Shown one piece after another: positions 47,886-59,136 of a stretch of DNA of 64,000 nt (positions are counted from its first letter, which is position 1; each line of letters begins with the position of its first letter). The DNA comes from Dokdonella sp. (GTDB lineage: Bacteria; Pseudomonadota; Gammaproteobacteria; Xanthomonadales; Rhodanobacteraceae), in the NCBI GenBank assembly GCA_019634795.1, contig JAHCAR010000008.1:62001-126000 (forward strand). Direction: 5' to 3'. The notes below the pieces were generated by a model. It searched no databases. It had not been told where the DNA came from and was given only the letters and a program-made list of their open reading frames with translations. The translations under genes were made by a program, and so were the position numbers.

Positions 47886-50513
47886 TCAGTAGGGGATCGG
47901 CGGCGGCATGCCGTCGACCGCCACACCGCGACGGCCGAGTTCGGCCCGGGCCAGTGCGGAGCCGGCGCCCTCGGCCAGCATTTCGGCGCGCAGGGCGAGC
48001 AGTTCGAAGCCGGTATCGCGTGCGCGCGCCGCGACGCGTTCGAGTGCCGCGCCCTTGCTGGCCGGCCGCAGCGAAGCACGCAGCAGGTCGACCCGCAGGG
48101 TCAGCAGGGCATCGGGGTTCTCGAGCAGTTCCTTTTCGAGATCATCGAGCATGCGCTCGGCCTGCTCGACGCGACCCTGGGCGATCAGGGTGCCGGCCAG
48201 CAGCACGCCGGCCTGGGCCGCGGCATGGGCGTCGTTGCCGGCACGCATGGCGCGGCGCAGCTCGCGCGCGGACTGTTCGGCGGCCTCGAGCCGACCCTGG
48301 CGGGCGGCCAGCTCGCTGAGGTCGAGTTCGCTCATGCGCACCCAGTCCTCGAGCCCGGCGCGTTCGCGCAGCTCGAGGGCCAGGCGGAAGCCGGCGTCGG
48401 CCGATTCGTTCTCGCCGCGCAGCGCCGCCTGGCGCGCACGAGCGGTCTCGATCGCCGCACGCCGCTGTGCCGGAACGCCTTCATCGAGTTCGACCGCCGA
48501 CAACAACGTGTCGGCGCCTTCGAGATCGGCGCGCAACAGCAGCAACTCGCCGAGACTGGCGATGACCTGCAGGCGAAAGTCGCTGGCGCGCATGCGCGAG
48601 AAACCATCGAGCGCCTCGCGGAAGCGCGCCTCGGCGGCGACGATGCGACCGGCCCGACGATCCTGCACGCCAAGGTTGAACTGCAGGCGTGCGACATCGA
48701 GGGTGGCATCGACCTCCCTGAATGCAACGAGTGCCGCTTCGTTGGCCTCGCGGGCCGCGTCGACGCGGCCGGCCCGCGCATAGAGGATGGCCAGGTTGCT
48801 GCGCGTGGTCGCCTCGCCGCGGCGATCGCCTCCGCGCTCGAACAGGGCCAGTGCCTTCTCCCATTGTTCCTGCGCATCGGCGGTGCGGCCGGAGCGCGCC
48901 AGCAACATGCCGAGGTTGTTGCGCGCCGATGCTTCGCCGCCGATGTCGCCGGTCTCGAGACAGGCCTGCAGGGCCGCCTTGGCCGAAACTTCGGCCGCCT
49001 CGAGATCGCCTGCGCGCTGCTGGGCGATCGACAGCACATCGAGCGTGCTGGCCTCGGCACGCGGATCGCCGAGCTGTTTCGATTCCTCGAGCAGGCCGGT
49101 CAATTGGCTCACGGCCCTGGCGTGTTCGCCCAGATTGGTCATGACGAAGGCGGCATCGCGTCGCGCTGTCAACGCCATGCTGCGCTGACCGAGGGCCAAT
49201 GCCGACTCGGCAGCCGCGTCGAAGCTCGCGATCGACTCGGCGAACTTGCCTTCCTCGCGCAGCAGCATCGCGCCGAGCATCTGCCGACGCGGCGCGGCCG
49301 CGGGCCAGGGCGTCGCCTGCAGCATCGCGTCGATACGGGCCAGGCTCGCGCGGACTTCGTCGAGATCGCCGGCAAGCATGCGCGCCGCAGCAAGTTCGAG
49401 CAGCGCATCGACGCGGGCATGGTCGCTCGACGCCAGGTCGAAGGCCGCCTCGGCCGCTTGCGCGCGCGCCTTCTGGTCGCCGCGAATGGCGGCCATGCGG
49501 GCTTTCATCAGGCTCAGGCGGGCGCGGTCGACGGCGGGCGACTTCATGGCATCGAGCTGGCCGAGCAGCTCGCCGGCTTCGTTCATGCGAGCCGCATCGA
49601 TCAGCGCATCGAGCAGGCGGAAGCCGGCATCGGCGTCGCCGGGATCGAGCTGGTGCAGGGCCTGCAGCGCGGCGATGGACTCGTTGCGCCGGTATTCGAG
49701 ACCGGCGCGGAATCCCTCGAGGCGAAGCTGGTCGGTGCGTGGCAGCCCGCCGGCCGCCGCTGCGGCTGATGCCGCCCAGGCGCGCGCCTCGACGAGCATG
49801 CCGGAGCGCGCTCGGGTGTCGGCCAGCGCGGTCATCGCCGCCACGGATCCGGGCTCGCGCTTGAGCACGCGCTCGAAGCGGTCGCGCGCGGTCAGCAGGT
49901 CGTCGCGGCGCAGCGCATCGATGCCCTCGACATACCAGGCCAGGGCCTGCGGCTCGCGCGGTCGCCCGTCGTGCAGGACCTCGACCGCCGGCCATGTTTC
50001 GGCGCGCTCGGCATCGCGCGCCGAATGCCAGGGTCGCCAGACCAGCAGCGCGACGACCACGGACCCGAGCACGATCACGGTCGCAGCCCGCGCGCCCGAC
50101 GAAAAGCGTCCCGAGGTCGCTTCAGGCACGGGGACCGTGCGCGCCGGCAGCTCGACGGACGGCGTATCGGCCGCGGCAGGATCCGGGCCGTCCGTCGCTT
50201 CGGCCAGAGGCTCCGGCTGCAGCAGAAAGCGGTAGCCGAGCTTGTGCTTGGTCTCGATAAAGCGCGAATTGCGTGCCGAGTCGCCCAGCGCCTGGCGCAA
50301 TTCACGGATCGATTGCGAGACGACGCCGACGCTGACCGCCTGGCGGCCCCAGACCTTGTCGAGCAATTCCTCGTGGCCGATCAGGCGTTGCGCGTTCTCG
50401 ATCAGGTACCTGAGGACGAGAACGGTGATCGGCCGCAGCGCGATCTCGCCTTGCGGCCCGCGAAGCTGGGCATTGTCGGTGTCGAAGATGTAGGAGTCGA
50501 ACCGGTAGCGCAT
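47886..50513 (-). CDS. Winged-helix (CadC-like) transmembrane regulator with TPR domain
   Basis: An 875-residue regulator. An OmpR/CadC-type winged helix (about residues 5-97, QAVSVGVVSQSIRELRQALG and ...ETKHKLGYRFL) is followed by a Pro/Ala linker, one membrane helix (ATVIVLGSVVVALLVW, about 163-178) and about 650 residues of TPR-like helical repeats (LLTARDRFERVLKREPGSVAAMTALADTR etc.). This is the layout of one-component membrane regulators common in this order. It is transcribed divergently from the hydroxylase/sulfotransferase genes and may control them. The sensed signal is unknown. Confidence 0.88.
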   Translation of the reverse strand: MRYRFDSYIFDTDNAQLRGPQGEIALRPITVLVLRYLIENAQRLIGHEELLDKVWGRQAVSVGVVSQSIRELRQALGDSARNSRFIETKHKLGYRFLLQPEPLAEATDGPDPAAADTPSVELPARTVPVPEATSGRFSSGARAATVIVLGSVVVALLVWRPWHSARDAERAETWPAVEVLHDGRPREPQALAWYVEGIDALRRDDLLTARDRFERVLKREPGSVAAMTALADTRARSGMLVEARAWAASAAAAAGGLPRTDQLRLEGFRAGLEYRRNESIAALQALHQLDPGDADAGFRLLDALIDAARMNEAGELLGQLDAMKSPAVDRARLSLMKARMAAIRGDQKARAQAAEAAFDLASSDHARVDALLELAAARMLAGDLDEVRASLARIDAMLQATPWPAAAPRRQMLGAMLLREEGKFAESIASFDAAAESALALGQRSMALTARRDAAFVMTNLGEHARAVSQLTGLLEESKQLGDPRAEASTLDVLSIAQQRAGDLEAAEVSAKAALQACLETGDIGGEASARNNLGMLLARSGRTADAQEQWEKALALFERGGDRRGEATTRSNLAILYARAGRVDAAREANEAALVAFREVDATLDVARLQFNLGVQDRRAGRIVAAEARFREALDGFSRMRASDFRLQVIASLGELLLLRADLEGADTLLSAVELDEGVPAQRRAAIETARARQAALRGENESADAGFRLALELRERAGLEDWVRMSELDLSELAARQGRLEAAEQSARELRRAMRAGNDAHAAAQAGVLLAGTLIAQGRVEQAERMLDDLEKELLENPDALLTLRVDLLRASLRPASKGAALERVAARARDTGFELLALRAEMLAEGAGSALARAELGRRGVAVDGMPPPIPY

Positions 50514-50649
50514 GGCTGCAGTCTAACCGGCATCGATGTCGCCACAAGCCGGCGGGCGAACGGATTTTCGCCGGCCAGGCGGCTTGCGGGCATGAACGCT
50601 GGCCGCCACGATAGAATGAAGTCCCGGACCGGACTGTAAGCTGCCTGCC

Positions 50650-51306
50650 ATGCTGTCGCTGCCTGACCACCCCGTGCTCGACAAGATCGCCCTGATCGGC
50701 GGCTGCGCACGGCTGCCGATCGGTTTCGATGTAGTACGCGCACTGGCCGAAGTGGCCGCCCTGCCCGACGGCCACTGGGGACAGCGCGGCGGTCGGGTCG
50801 GCGTGCACAATCCGGCCCAGGCGATCTTCCTGCGCGGCCACGCGCCGGCCGAAGGCGAACTACCGGTCGAGGATCGCGAGGTGCTCGGCCTCCTGCCGAC
50901 CCTGCGCGAGGTGATCGAGCGGATCGTGCCGGCCGCGCCGATGCGCTGTCTGCTGGCCCTGTTGCCGGCCGGCGCCGTGATCGCCCCGCACATCGACCAG
51001 GCCGACTACTTCAGCAAGACCCTGCGCCTGCACTTTCCGCTGACCAGCAACGAGCACGTCTGGATGTACAGCATCGACCGCTGCTATCGGATGCGTCCGG
51101 GCGAAATCTGGGCGCTCAACAACAGCGCGCGGCATGGCGTGGTCAACGCCGATGCAAGTGCATCGCGCCTGCACATGATCTGCGACTTCCTTCCGAGTCC
51201 CGAACTGGTCGATCTGCTCGCCCGCGCCGACCGCGGCCTCGGCGAGCCCAACGCCGAGATCGAAAGACAGCTGTTCGCCGCCCCGCTGCCCGCACGGCGC
51301 GCATGA
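50650..51306 (+). CDS. Aspartyl/asparaginyl beta-hydroxylase-like 2-oxoglutarate oxygenase
   Basis: A 218-residue 2OG/Fe(II) oxygenase of the Asp/Asn hydroxylase type. The iron ligands are seen as the HxD in VIAPHIDQADYFSK (about residues 114-127) and the distal His in NNSARHGVVNADAS, with the 2OG-binding Arg in ASRLHMICDF. Such enzymes hydroxylate amino acid side chains in peptides or proteins. Its stop overlaps the following sulfotransferase start (ATGA). A second hydroxylase domain is fused to a sulfotransferase 1.5 kb away, which suggests hydroxylation and sulfation act in sequence. Substrate unknown. Confidence 0.82.
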   Translation: MLSLPDHPVLDKIALIGGCARLPIGFDVVRALAEVAALPDGHWGQRGGRVGVHNPAQAIFLRGHAPAEGELPVEDREVLGLLPTLREVIERIVPAAPMRCLLALLPAGAVIAPHIDQADYFSKTLRLHFPLTSNEHVWMYSIDRCYRMRPGEIWALNNSARHGVVNADASASRLHMICDFLPSPELVDLLARADRGLGEPNAEIERQLFAAPLPARRA

Positions 51307-51998
51307 TCGCCACCGATCGTTTCGTCTACGTGCATCTGCACAAGTCGGGCGGCACCTTCGTCAATGAATGCCTCGAGCGCTACTTCCCCGGCGCGCGCCG
51401 GCTCGGCTATCACCTGCCGGCGAGCCTGATCCCGGCCGAACTGCAATCGCTGCCGGTGCTCGGATTCGTGCGCAGTCCGTGGAGCTACTATGTCTCCTGG
51501 TACACGTTCCAGTCGCAGATGGCGCAACCGAACGCGCTGTTCCGCTGCGTCAGCGAGAATCGCCGGCTCGATTTCCGCGGAACGATCCGCAACCTGCTCG
51601 ATCTCGGCAGCAGCAGCGAGCGCCTCGACGCGCTGTTGCCGCAGTTGCCGGCGGCCTATGGCCAGCATGGCCTGAACCTGCCCGGGTTCGCACTTGCGCC
51701 GATCCGCGACAGCGGCAAGGGCTTCTACAGTTATCTGTTCGACTACATGTATGGCGGCAGCCGTGGCCCGCTGACGATCGGCCGGGTCGAGTCGCTGCGC
51801 GCGGACCTGCTCGCCTTCCTCGAACGGCTAGGGCCGCCGATCAGCGCCGAACTGCGCGCCTTCATCGAACAGGCGGCACCGCGCAACACTTCGAGCCACG
51901 GGCGCTACCGCGACTACTACGACGACGCATTGGCCGCGCTCGTCGCCGAGCGCGACGAGCCTTTGCTCGAGCGCTTCGGCTACCGCTTCGAAGCCTGA
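51303..51998 (+). CDS. Sulfotransferase family protein
   Basis: A 231-residue PAPS-dependent sulfotransferase-like protein. The 5'-phosphosulfate loop is seen in YVHLHKSGGTFVNECL (about residues 9-24), and the 3'-phosphate site in VLGFVRSPWSYYVSWY (about 56-71), with conserved Arg and Ser. It is shorter than classical enzymes but complete in these elements. It overlaps the hydroxylase by 4 bp, so the two are translated together and likely act on one substrate. Confidence 0.8.
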   Translation: MIATDRFVYVHLHKSGGTFVNECLERYFPGARRLGYHLPASLIPAELQSLPVLGFVRSPWSYYVSWYTFQSQMAQPNALFRCVSENRRLDFRGTIRNLLDLGSSSERLDALLPQLPAAYGQHGLNLPGFALAPIRDSGKGFYSYLFDYMYGGSRGPLTIGRVESLRADLLAFLERLGPPISAELRAFIEQAAPRNTSSHGRYRDYYDDALAALVAERDEPLLERFGYRFEA

Positions 51999-52040
51999 AA
52001 CGCGGCGCGCGACGAATGCGCCACGGGCCCTGCGTCCAGC

Positions 52041-52628
52041 CTACTTGCGCTTGGCCGGCTTGGCCGGCTCGCCCTTCTTGCCGAGCGCCTCGAGCAGGGT
52101 GCTCATGTCGTCGGCGTGCTCTTCCTCGACCGCGAGGATCTCTTCCATGATGCGTCGCGTGGTCGGATCGGCGTTGCCGAGATAGGTGACGATCTCGCGA
52201 TAGCTGTCGATGGCGATGCGTTCGGCGACGAGGTTTTCCTTGATCATGTCGACCAGGTCGTCGCCTTCGACATAGTCCGAATGGCTGCGCGTGAGCAGGC
52301 CTTCCGGCGACAGATTCGGCGCGCCACCGAGCTGGGTGATGCGCTCGGCGATGCGGTCCGCATGCCCCTGTTCCTCGTTCGCATGCTCGAGGAATTCGGC
52401 GGCGACGCTCTGCGCGTTGATGCCCGAGGCCATGTAGTAGTGGTACTTGTAGCGCAGCACGCAGACGATCTCGGTGGCCAGCGCCTCGTTGAGGATCTTG
52501 ATCACGGTCTCGCGATCGGCCTTGTAGCCTTCGGTGACCGCACCGCGCTCGATGTGCTCGCGCGCACGCTTGCGGATGTTCTTGATGTCGGAAACAAAGG
52601 GTTTGCTCGCGGACTTGCTGGCAGCCAT
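52041..52628 (-). CDS. Ferritin-like (bacterioferritin/DPS-type) protein
   Basis: A 195-residue four-helix ferritin-like protein. Iron ligands are visible as Glu in LNEALATEIVCVLRYKYHYY (about residues 49-68), E-x-x-H in EHANEEQGHADRIAERI, and the second pair in KENLVAERIAIDSYREIV and ILAVEEEHADDMSTLLEAL. It probably stores or detoxifies iron. A Lys/Ala-rich tail follows. GGAG precedes the ATG at 52628. It lies between the two hydroxylase/sulfotransferase loci, whose oxygenases need Fe(II); that link is speculative. Confidence 0.88.
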   Translation of the reverse strand: MAASKSASKPFVSDIKNIRKRAREHIERGAVTEGYKADRETVIKILNEALATEIVCVLRYKYHYYMASGINAQSVAAEFLEHANEEQGHADRIAERITQLGGAPNLSPEGLLTRSHSDYVEGDDLVDMIKENLVAERIAIDSYREIVTYLGNADPTTRRIMEEILAVEEEHADDMSTLLEALGKKGEPAKPAKRK

Positions 52629-52799
52629 GCTTGTTCTCCTTGTGGGGTTGGCGCTTGCGTGCCGCGGCATGCGGGCAGGACCCGGGCACCCGGCGGCACG
52701 ACAACGTCGGACCATTGTGCCGGTCCTCGTGCAGCCCAAGCTGAACGGAAATCCGGGGGGCGCTGCCGAGGGCAGCGTCGCGCTCCGGTCCGGGCCTGC

Positions 52800-54710
52800 T
52801 CAGGTCCCGCGCGAGGCGCTATCGGCGCGTGCGGCGGTCGCCTCGATCAAGGGCAGGACGGCCTCGATCTCGGCCTCGTGGCGGCGCCATTTTTCGGCGG
52901 CCGGCGCCGACAGGGTATGCACCGAATGCGGCAGGGCTGCTTCGAGTGTGGTGTCCCAGTCGAGATCCAGTTCCGAACACAGGCGCTGCATCTGGGCCTG
53001 CGGGTCGGCGAGGAAGGCGTCGTAGCGGATCCGGTGGACGCGATCGGCGGGCACCGCAGCCAGATCGTCGAGCAGGATGCGCGTGGTCGTCTCCCACTGC
53101 CGCGCGACGATCTCGGGCAGCGGCTTGCCGATCAGGTCCTTCCAGCCCGGGATCAGCAGCAGCGACCAGGCCGGACCGGTCCAGCCCGGCAGTCGCGGGT
53201 AGGTGCGGAATGTGCCCGAGTTCCAGGCCTCGATCATGCTCGACAGGGTCTCGCGCGGATCGCGATGCAGGTAGACGAAACGGGCCTCGGGAAACACCTC
53301 GCGCAGGAACGGAATGCGCAACGCGTTCTTCGGGGTCTTTTCGAGCAGGCGGATCGCGCCCAGGGGCGGACGGCGGCCGTCGCGATCGCGCAGGGCCTGG
53401 TCGAAGCGGGCGCGCAACTGCGCGACCACCTCGGGTGTGGCGGCATCGACGCCGAGTGCGTTCGATGCAAAATCGCGCGCCGCCGGATGCAGGGCGTCGA
53501 TGCCCTCGATCTGTACGTGACTCTCGCCACCGACCGTGTACAGGTCGGCAGCGCGCATCAGGGTTTCGAACAGCAGGGTCGATCCCGAACGCGGTGAGGA
53601 CAGGATGATCACGGGGCGGTCGAAGCGCGGGTCGGCGGTCGCATCGCCGGCCTTGCCCTGCTTGGTCGGCGCGCTCGCGCGCAAAGGTACCGCAGTGGCC
53701 TTGGCGCCGGCCTGCGCCACTGGCTCGGCGAACGCATCGGGATCGTAGTCGCCCTTGACCTCGAGGCCGCGCTTCGGATCGTCGTTCAATGCGGCCTGCA
53801 CGATCATCGCGCGAAACGCGCCGATGAAGCGCATGCCGTTCCTGAGCAGCAGGTTCGAACCGAGGCTCTCGATGGCCGCCGCGAACGGTTCGAGCGCGGC
53901 CCGGTAGTCGGCCCAGCCCTGCTCGCTGGTTCCGTATCGGGCCCACAGCCCGAGCCAGATCGCGTTGAAGCGCTGGCAGACCTGATGGATGGTCGCGAGC
54001 TGGGGCGCCGGGGCCGCTTCGCTGACGATGAAGTTGAGGTGCTCGCGCAGCTCCCACGGCGTCATCACGCTGCCGAGGTTTTCCGATTCGTAGACCAGTT
54101 GCGGATCGCTGGCCGGGTCGGGCGCGACCAGGCGCGCCTGCCAGCCCGGCGCGGGATGCCCCGGAACACGTCCACCGCTGGCGTGTTCCCAGAACTGTTC
54201 GCCGCCGACCGTGTCGGCGACCAGGTGGATGCGCTGCGCCGGATTCGCGTTGATGACCCGGTGCGGGCTCCAGGTATCGAAGATCCAGCATTCGCCGGCG
54301 GCCATGTTGACCTCGGCATCGCCGCACTGGAAGCGCACGCTGGGCTGGGTCTGGATCGGCACGTGCACACGCACGCGATCGCGCCAGTAGTAGGCGAGGT
54401 CGGCATGCTTGGGCACTTCGGCGTGGCCGGACAGGCGCATCAGCCGGCTGCGGCCCCAGATCGCGCCGAGACTGGCCATGACCTGGCGCAGGTAGGGACA
54501 GGCCTCGAGATGTGCGGTCGGCCGCATCGGCCCCGAGATCGAATCGCTCGAGGGATCGCCATTGACCGCGATCAGCGGCAAGGCCGAGTTGCCGGCATAA
54601 CCCTGCGGATGCGGGCGCCAGACCTCCTCGCCGAGCCGCTCGACTTCCTCGAGCAGACGTGCCGCGTCGTAACGCAGCGGCAACTGGACAAACGGGACTT
54701 GCAGCTTCAT
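52800..54710 (-). CDS. Fusion: Asp/Asn beta-hydroxylase-like domain + TPR-like linker + sulfotransferase
   Basis: A 636-residue bifunctional protein. The amino half (about residues 1-200) is an Asp/Asn hydroxylase-type oxygenase: HADLAYYWRDRVRVHVP has the HxD, and WSPHRVINANPAQRIHLV the distal His and the 2OG Arg. After a ~150-residue helical linker, the carboxy half (about 360-630) is a sulfotransferase with PVIILSSPRSGSTLLFETL (5'-PSB) and RFVYLHRDPRETLSSMIEAW (3'-PB). It likely hydroxylates and then sulfates, or combines hydroxylation with recognition of the same target. I chose the ATG at 54710; the Shine-Dalgarno is weak. It parallels the split pair at 50.65-52.0 kb. Confidence 0.85.
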   Translation of the reverse strand: MKLQVPFVQLPLRYDAARLLEEVERLGEEVWRPHPQGYAGNSALPLIAVNGDPSSDSISGPMRPTAHLEACPYLRQVMASLGAIWGRSRLMRLSGHAEVPKHADLAYYWRDRVRVHVPIQTQPSVRFQCGDAEVNMAAGECWIFDTWSPHRVINANPAQRIHLVADTVGGEQFWEHASGGRVPGHPAPGWQARLVAPDPASDPQLVYESENLGSVMTPWELREHLNFIVSEAAPAPQLATIHQVCQRFNAIWLGLWARYGTSEQGWADYRAALEPFAAAIESLGSNLLLRNGMRFIGAFRAMIVQAALNDDPKRGLEVKGDYDPDAFAEPVAQAGAKATAVPLRASAPTKQGKAGDATADPRFDRPVIILSSPRSGSTLLFETLMRAADLYTVGGESHVQIEGIDALHPAARDFASNALGVDAATPEVVAQLRARFDQALRDRDGRRPPLGAIRLLEKTPKNALRIPFLREVFPEARFVYLHRDPRETLSSMIEAWNSGTFRTYPRLPGWTGPAWSLLLIPGWKDLIGKPLPEIVARQWETTTRILLDDLAAVPADRVHRIRYDAFLADPQAQMQRLCSELDLDWDTTLEAALPHSVHTLSAPAAEKWRRHEAEIEAVLPLIEATAARADSASRGT

Positions 54711-54803
54711 GGCGGGATTATCCCACAGTGTCCGCATTCCTCGGCATCTCGCGCCGGCTCATTGCGGGCGGTTGCGGAGGTGGCGGCAAGGAAGCCGCTC
54801 GTA

Positions 54804-55430
54804 TCAGCGCTTGCCGGTTCTCCCGGACCGCCGTTTGCCGGCCGCGGATTTCCGTGCCCTGGCCATGCGCTGCCAGAACGCCAGCAGCTCCGACAATTGC
54901 GCGTTGACGGCCGCGATGTCGAACCGGTCCGCATCCCATCCACCATCGAGCCAGTCCAGCGTCTCGGCGTACTCCGGATGTGACGGCTGGGCCAGGATCT
55001 CCAGCAACTCCTGATAGCGCCACGGACCACCGCAATCTTCAGGCGGGCATGCGCCACTGCCTGTCAGACACTCCAATACATCGCCCGCATCGTCGGAGGG
55101 CGAAACCGACTTGACCGTCAGGTCATGGATCCAGTCGTCGCCGAAATCGTACCAATACGTCATGCGCGCCCCTTCGGCGGCGGCGACTTGCTGCAGGGTC
55201 ACCTTGCGTTCGTTGTCGGCGTCATCGAATTCCGAATCCGGCGGGCCATAACGCGTGCCGCTGCCCAGGTCGGCACCGACCACGAATTGATGCAGGTGCG
55301 AATCCAACCAGCCCATCACGATCTGGATCGCATCGTGCAGCTGGTCCAGCCGCAGCCACGATGGCACGGCGACTTCGCGGACGACGGCCGGGGTGACGTC
55401 CCTCAGTACGATCTGCAAATGATGCGTCAC
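54804..55430 (-). CDS. Plasmid pRiA4b ORF-3 family protein
   Basis: A 208-residue member of the pRiA4b ORF-3-like family. Landmarks are LQIVLRDVTPAVVREVAVPS, LDQLHDAIQIVMGW (about residues 28-41), HLHQFVV and the Trp/Asp-rich YWYDFGDDWIHDLTV (about 92-106). The CPPEDCGG pair of Cys comes near 130. Family function is unknown. The start is GTG at 55430 with AAAGGAG 6 bases upstream. It follows thiC by 26 bp and is likely co-transcribed with it. The tail is Arg/Lys-rich (KSAAGKRRSGRTGKR). Confidence 0.88.
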   Translation of the reverse strand: MTHHLQIVLRDVTPAVVREVAVPSWLRLDQLHDAIQIVMGWLDSHLHQFVVGADLGSGTRYGPPDSEFDDADNERKVTLQQVAAAEGARMTYWYDFGDDWIHDLTVKSVSPSDDAGDVLECLTGSGACPPEDCGGPWRYQELLEILAQPSHPEYAETLDWLDGGWDADRFDIAAVNAQLSELLAFWQRMARARKSAAGKRRSGRTGKR

Positions 55431-55456
55431 CGACGACTCCTTTCCGCCCTCGCGAT

Positions 55457-57352
<1,896 letters not shown>

Positions 57353-57440
57353 CTAGGGATCGACCTCTGCGGATCGACTCCCGCGAGGGATTCGCAAATC
57401 AGAAAAGCGGGCCGTCGGGCGCGCGACGCCCATCAGAAAA

Positions 57441-57515
57441 AGCTCCCTACACCGGTGCAAACCGGATCAGGTTCCAAGGGACTCTCTCAGCCGGCCAACG
57501 CCGGCACCCCCGCTT
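57441..57515 (-). promoter_or_regulatory. TPP (THI-box) riboswitch
   Basis: On the minus strand the leader reads GGGGGTGCCGGCG, CCGGCTGAGAGAGTCCC (the CTGAGA box), GGAACCTGATCCGGTTTGCA and CCGGTGTAGGGAGC in the canonical order. It lies about 105 nt ahead of the thiC ATG. Downstream of it, GGGCGTCGCGCGCCC followed by GCTTTTCTGATTT looks like a possible terminator hairpin, so control could be at transcription. It matches thiC biology. Confidence 0.95.
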
Positions 57516-57594
57516 CAGGCAGGCATTGAAGCACGTCGCCGCGCATGAGGCCAGCCGCTCATGCTTTGGGGTCGAGACGGGCGCTGTCGAAGCG

Positions 57595-59045
57595 GCTCGG
57601 GGACGTCAGGCACCCTTCGACTCCGGCGCTGCGCGCCTACGCTCAGGGCGAACGGGAGATATTGCACGGTCGCCGCCCACACGACCCTTCGCGCTTGCCT
57701 CCCACCCCACCGTTCGCGCTGAGCACCCCATCCAACCGTTCGCGCTGAGCGTAGCTTGCGAAAGCAAGCGAAGTCGAAGCGCCTCGGGACGCCAAACACC
57801 CTTCGACTCCGGCGCTGCGCGCCTACGCTCAGGGCGAACGGGGGAGGTTGCAGGGTCGCGGGCCGCGCGCTTGTTCGCGCTGAATACACCACCCAACCGT
57901 TCGCGCTGAGCGTAGCTTGCGCCAGCAAGCGAAGTCGAAGCGGCTCGAATCGACTATCGCACTCGCTCGTGTCGATGCCGCCCTCTGGCCAATTCGGAGA
58001 TTCGGCCCCAGTCGCCACGCATCCAGGCCAACTTCTTTGCCCGACTCCATCCCTTGAGCTTGCGCTCCATGACCAGAGCCTCATAGCGAGTCTCGAACTC
58101 CTCGACATGCACCAACTTCAAGGGCCGGCGTGAGGCTGTATAGCATTCGACACCGGCATCATGCTGCTGTAGGCGCTTGTCCAGGTCGTCGGTGTGACCG
58201 ATGTACAGGCTCGCGTCCGCGCATTCGAGAATGTACAGGCTGAATGCCATGTGCGGCGCTCCGACCAACTTTGCGCCAAGCGTATCGCAGTGAGATGGTG
58301 TGGTCATGCAAGCACCCTTCGACTCCGGCGCTGCGCGCCTACGCTCAGGGCGAACGGGGGGAAGTCGCATGGTCGCTGCCTGCGCGTCTGCTCGAGTCGA
58401 ATACCCCTCACTGCCGTTCGCGCTGAGCGTAGCTTGCGAAAGCAAGCGAAGTCGAAGCGTCTCGAGGACCCCATACACCCTTCGACTTCGGCGCTGCGCG
58501 CCTACGCTCAGGGCGAACGGACAAATTGCAGGGTCGCCGGTCACCCCATCGTTCGCGCTTGCCGTCACCCACCGTCGGCGCTTGCCTCTCACCCCACCGT
58601 TCGAGCGCGCCCACCCCACCGTTCGCGCTGAGCGTAGCTTGCGAAAGCAAGCGAAGTCGAAGCGTCTCGGGACGCCAAACACCCTTCGACTTCGGCGCTG
58701 CGCGCCTACGCTCAGGGCGAACGGACAAATTGCAGGGTCGCCGGCCACCCCACCGTCAGCGCTTGCCTCTCACCTCACCGTTCGCGCTGAGCGTAGCTGC
58801 ACCAGCAAGGGAAGTCGAAGCGTCTCGAGGGCCCCAAACACCCTTCGACTTCGGCGCTGCGCGCCTACGCTCAGGGCGAACGGGGGGATGTCGCATGGTC
58901 GCTGCCTGCGCGTCTGCTCGAGTCGAATACCCCTCACTGCCGTTCGCGCTGAGCGTAGCTTGCGCCAGCAAGCGAAGTCGAAGCGTCTCGTGGACCCCAA
59001 CCACCCTTCGACTCCGGCGCTGCGCGCCTACGTTCAGGGCGATCG
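57595..59045. repeat. Alternating inverted-repeat array (BIME-like)
   Basis: Two arms alternate. Arm A, CCTTCGACT(C/T)CGGCGCTGCG then CGCCTACGCTCAGGGCGAACGG, occurs at about 57610, 57798, 58315, 58478, 58680, 58841 and 59003. Arm B, CCGTTCGCGCTGAGCGTAGC then TTGCG(A/C)(A/C)AGCAAGCGAAGTCGAAGCG, occurs at about 57738, 57897, 58412, 58618, 58777 and 58935. They are inverted homologues, usually about 18 bp apart. One longer block around 58370-58445 is nearly identical to 58895-58970. This fills 57535-59136 apart from the GIY-YIG gene. Confidence 0.9.
57954..58250 (-). CDS. GIY-YIG nuclease domain protein
   Basis: A 98-residue single-domain protein. The signature is AFSLYILECADASLYIGHTD (about residues 2-21) with the family's Y-I-L ... 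Y-I-G spacing. The catalytic Arg/His region follows as LDKRLQQHDAG, and VEEFETRYEALVMERKLKGW carries the metal-binding Glu. It is close to UPF0213/YhbQ-type proteins, whose natural role is unclear. I chose the ATG at 58250, with GGAG upstream; an in-frame ATG at about 58309 lies inside repeat DNA. The gene is embedded in the inverted-repeat array. Confidence 0.86.
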   Translation of the reverse strand: MAFSLYILECADASLYIGHTDDLDKRLQQHDAGVECYTASRRPLKLVHVEEFETRYEALVMERKLKGWSRAKKLAWMRGDWGRISELARGRHRHERVR

Positions 59046-59136
59046 GTGGAGCTTTGGTTTTCGATGCTTTCGCTCCCGCCAATCGCCATGCGAGCGCTTG
59101 CGGGGCACAATGGGCGCTCAACACCGAGGAGTCGTC

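Noticed and set aside
47766..49769. A 667-codon + strand open frame opposite the wHTH-TPR gene
   Set aside because: Shadow of the regulator's codon bias; no start signal and no family features.
57595..59045. Coding extensions of pepQ and of the GIY-YIG gene through the repeat array
   Set aside because: The repeats keep frames open by chance, and the extensions are just translated repeats with no family similarity; starts with good Shine-Dalgarno exist downstream.
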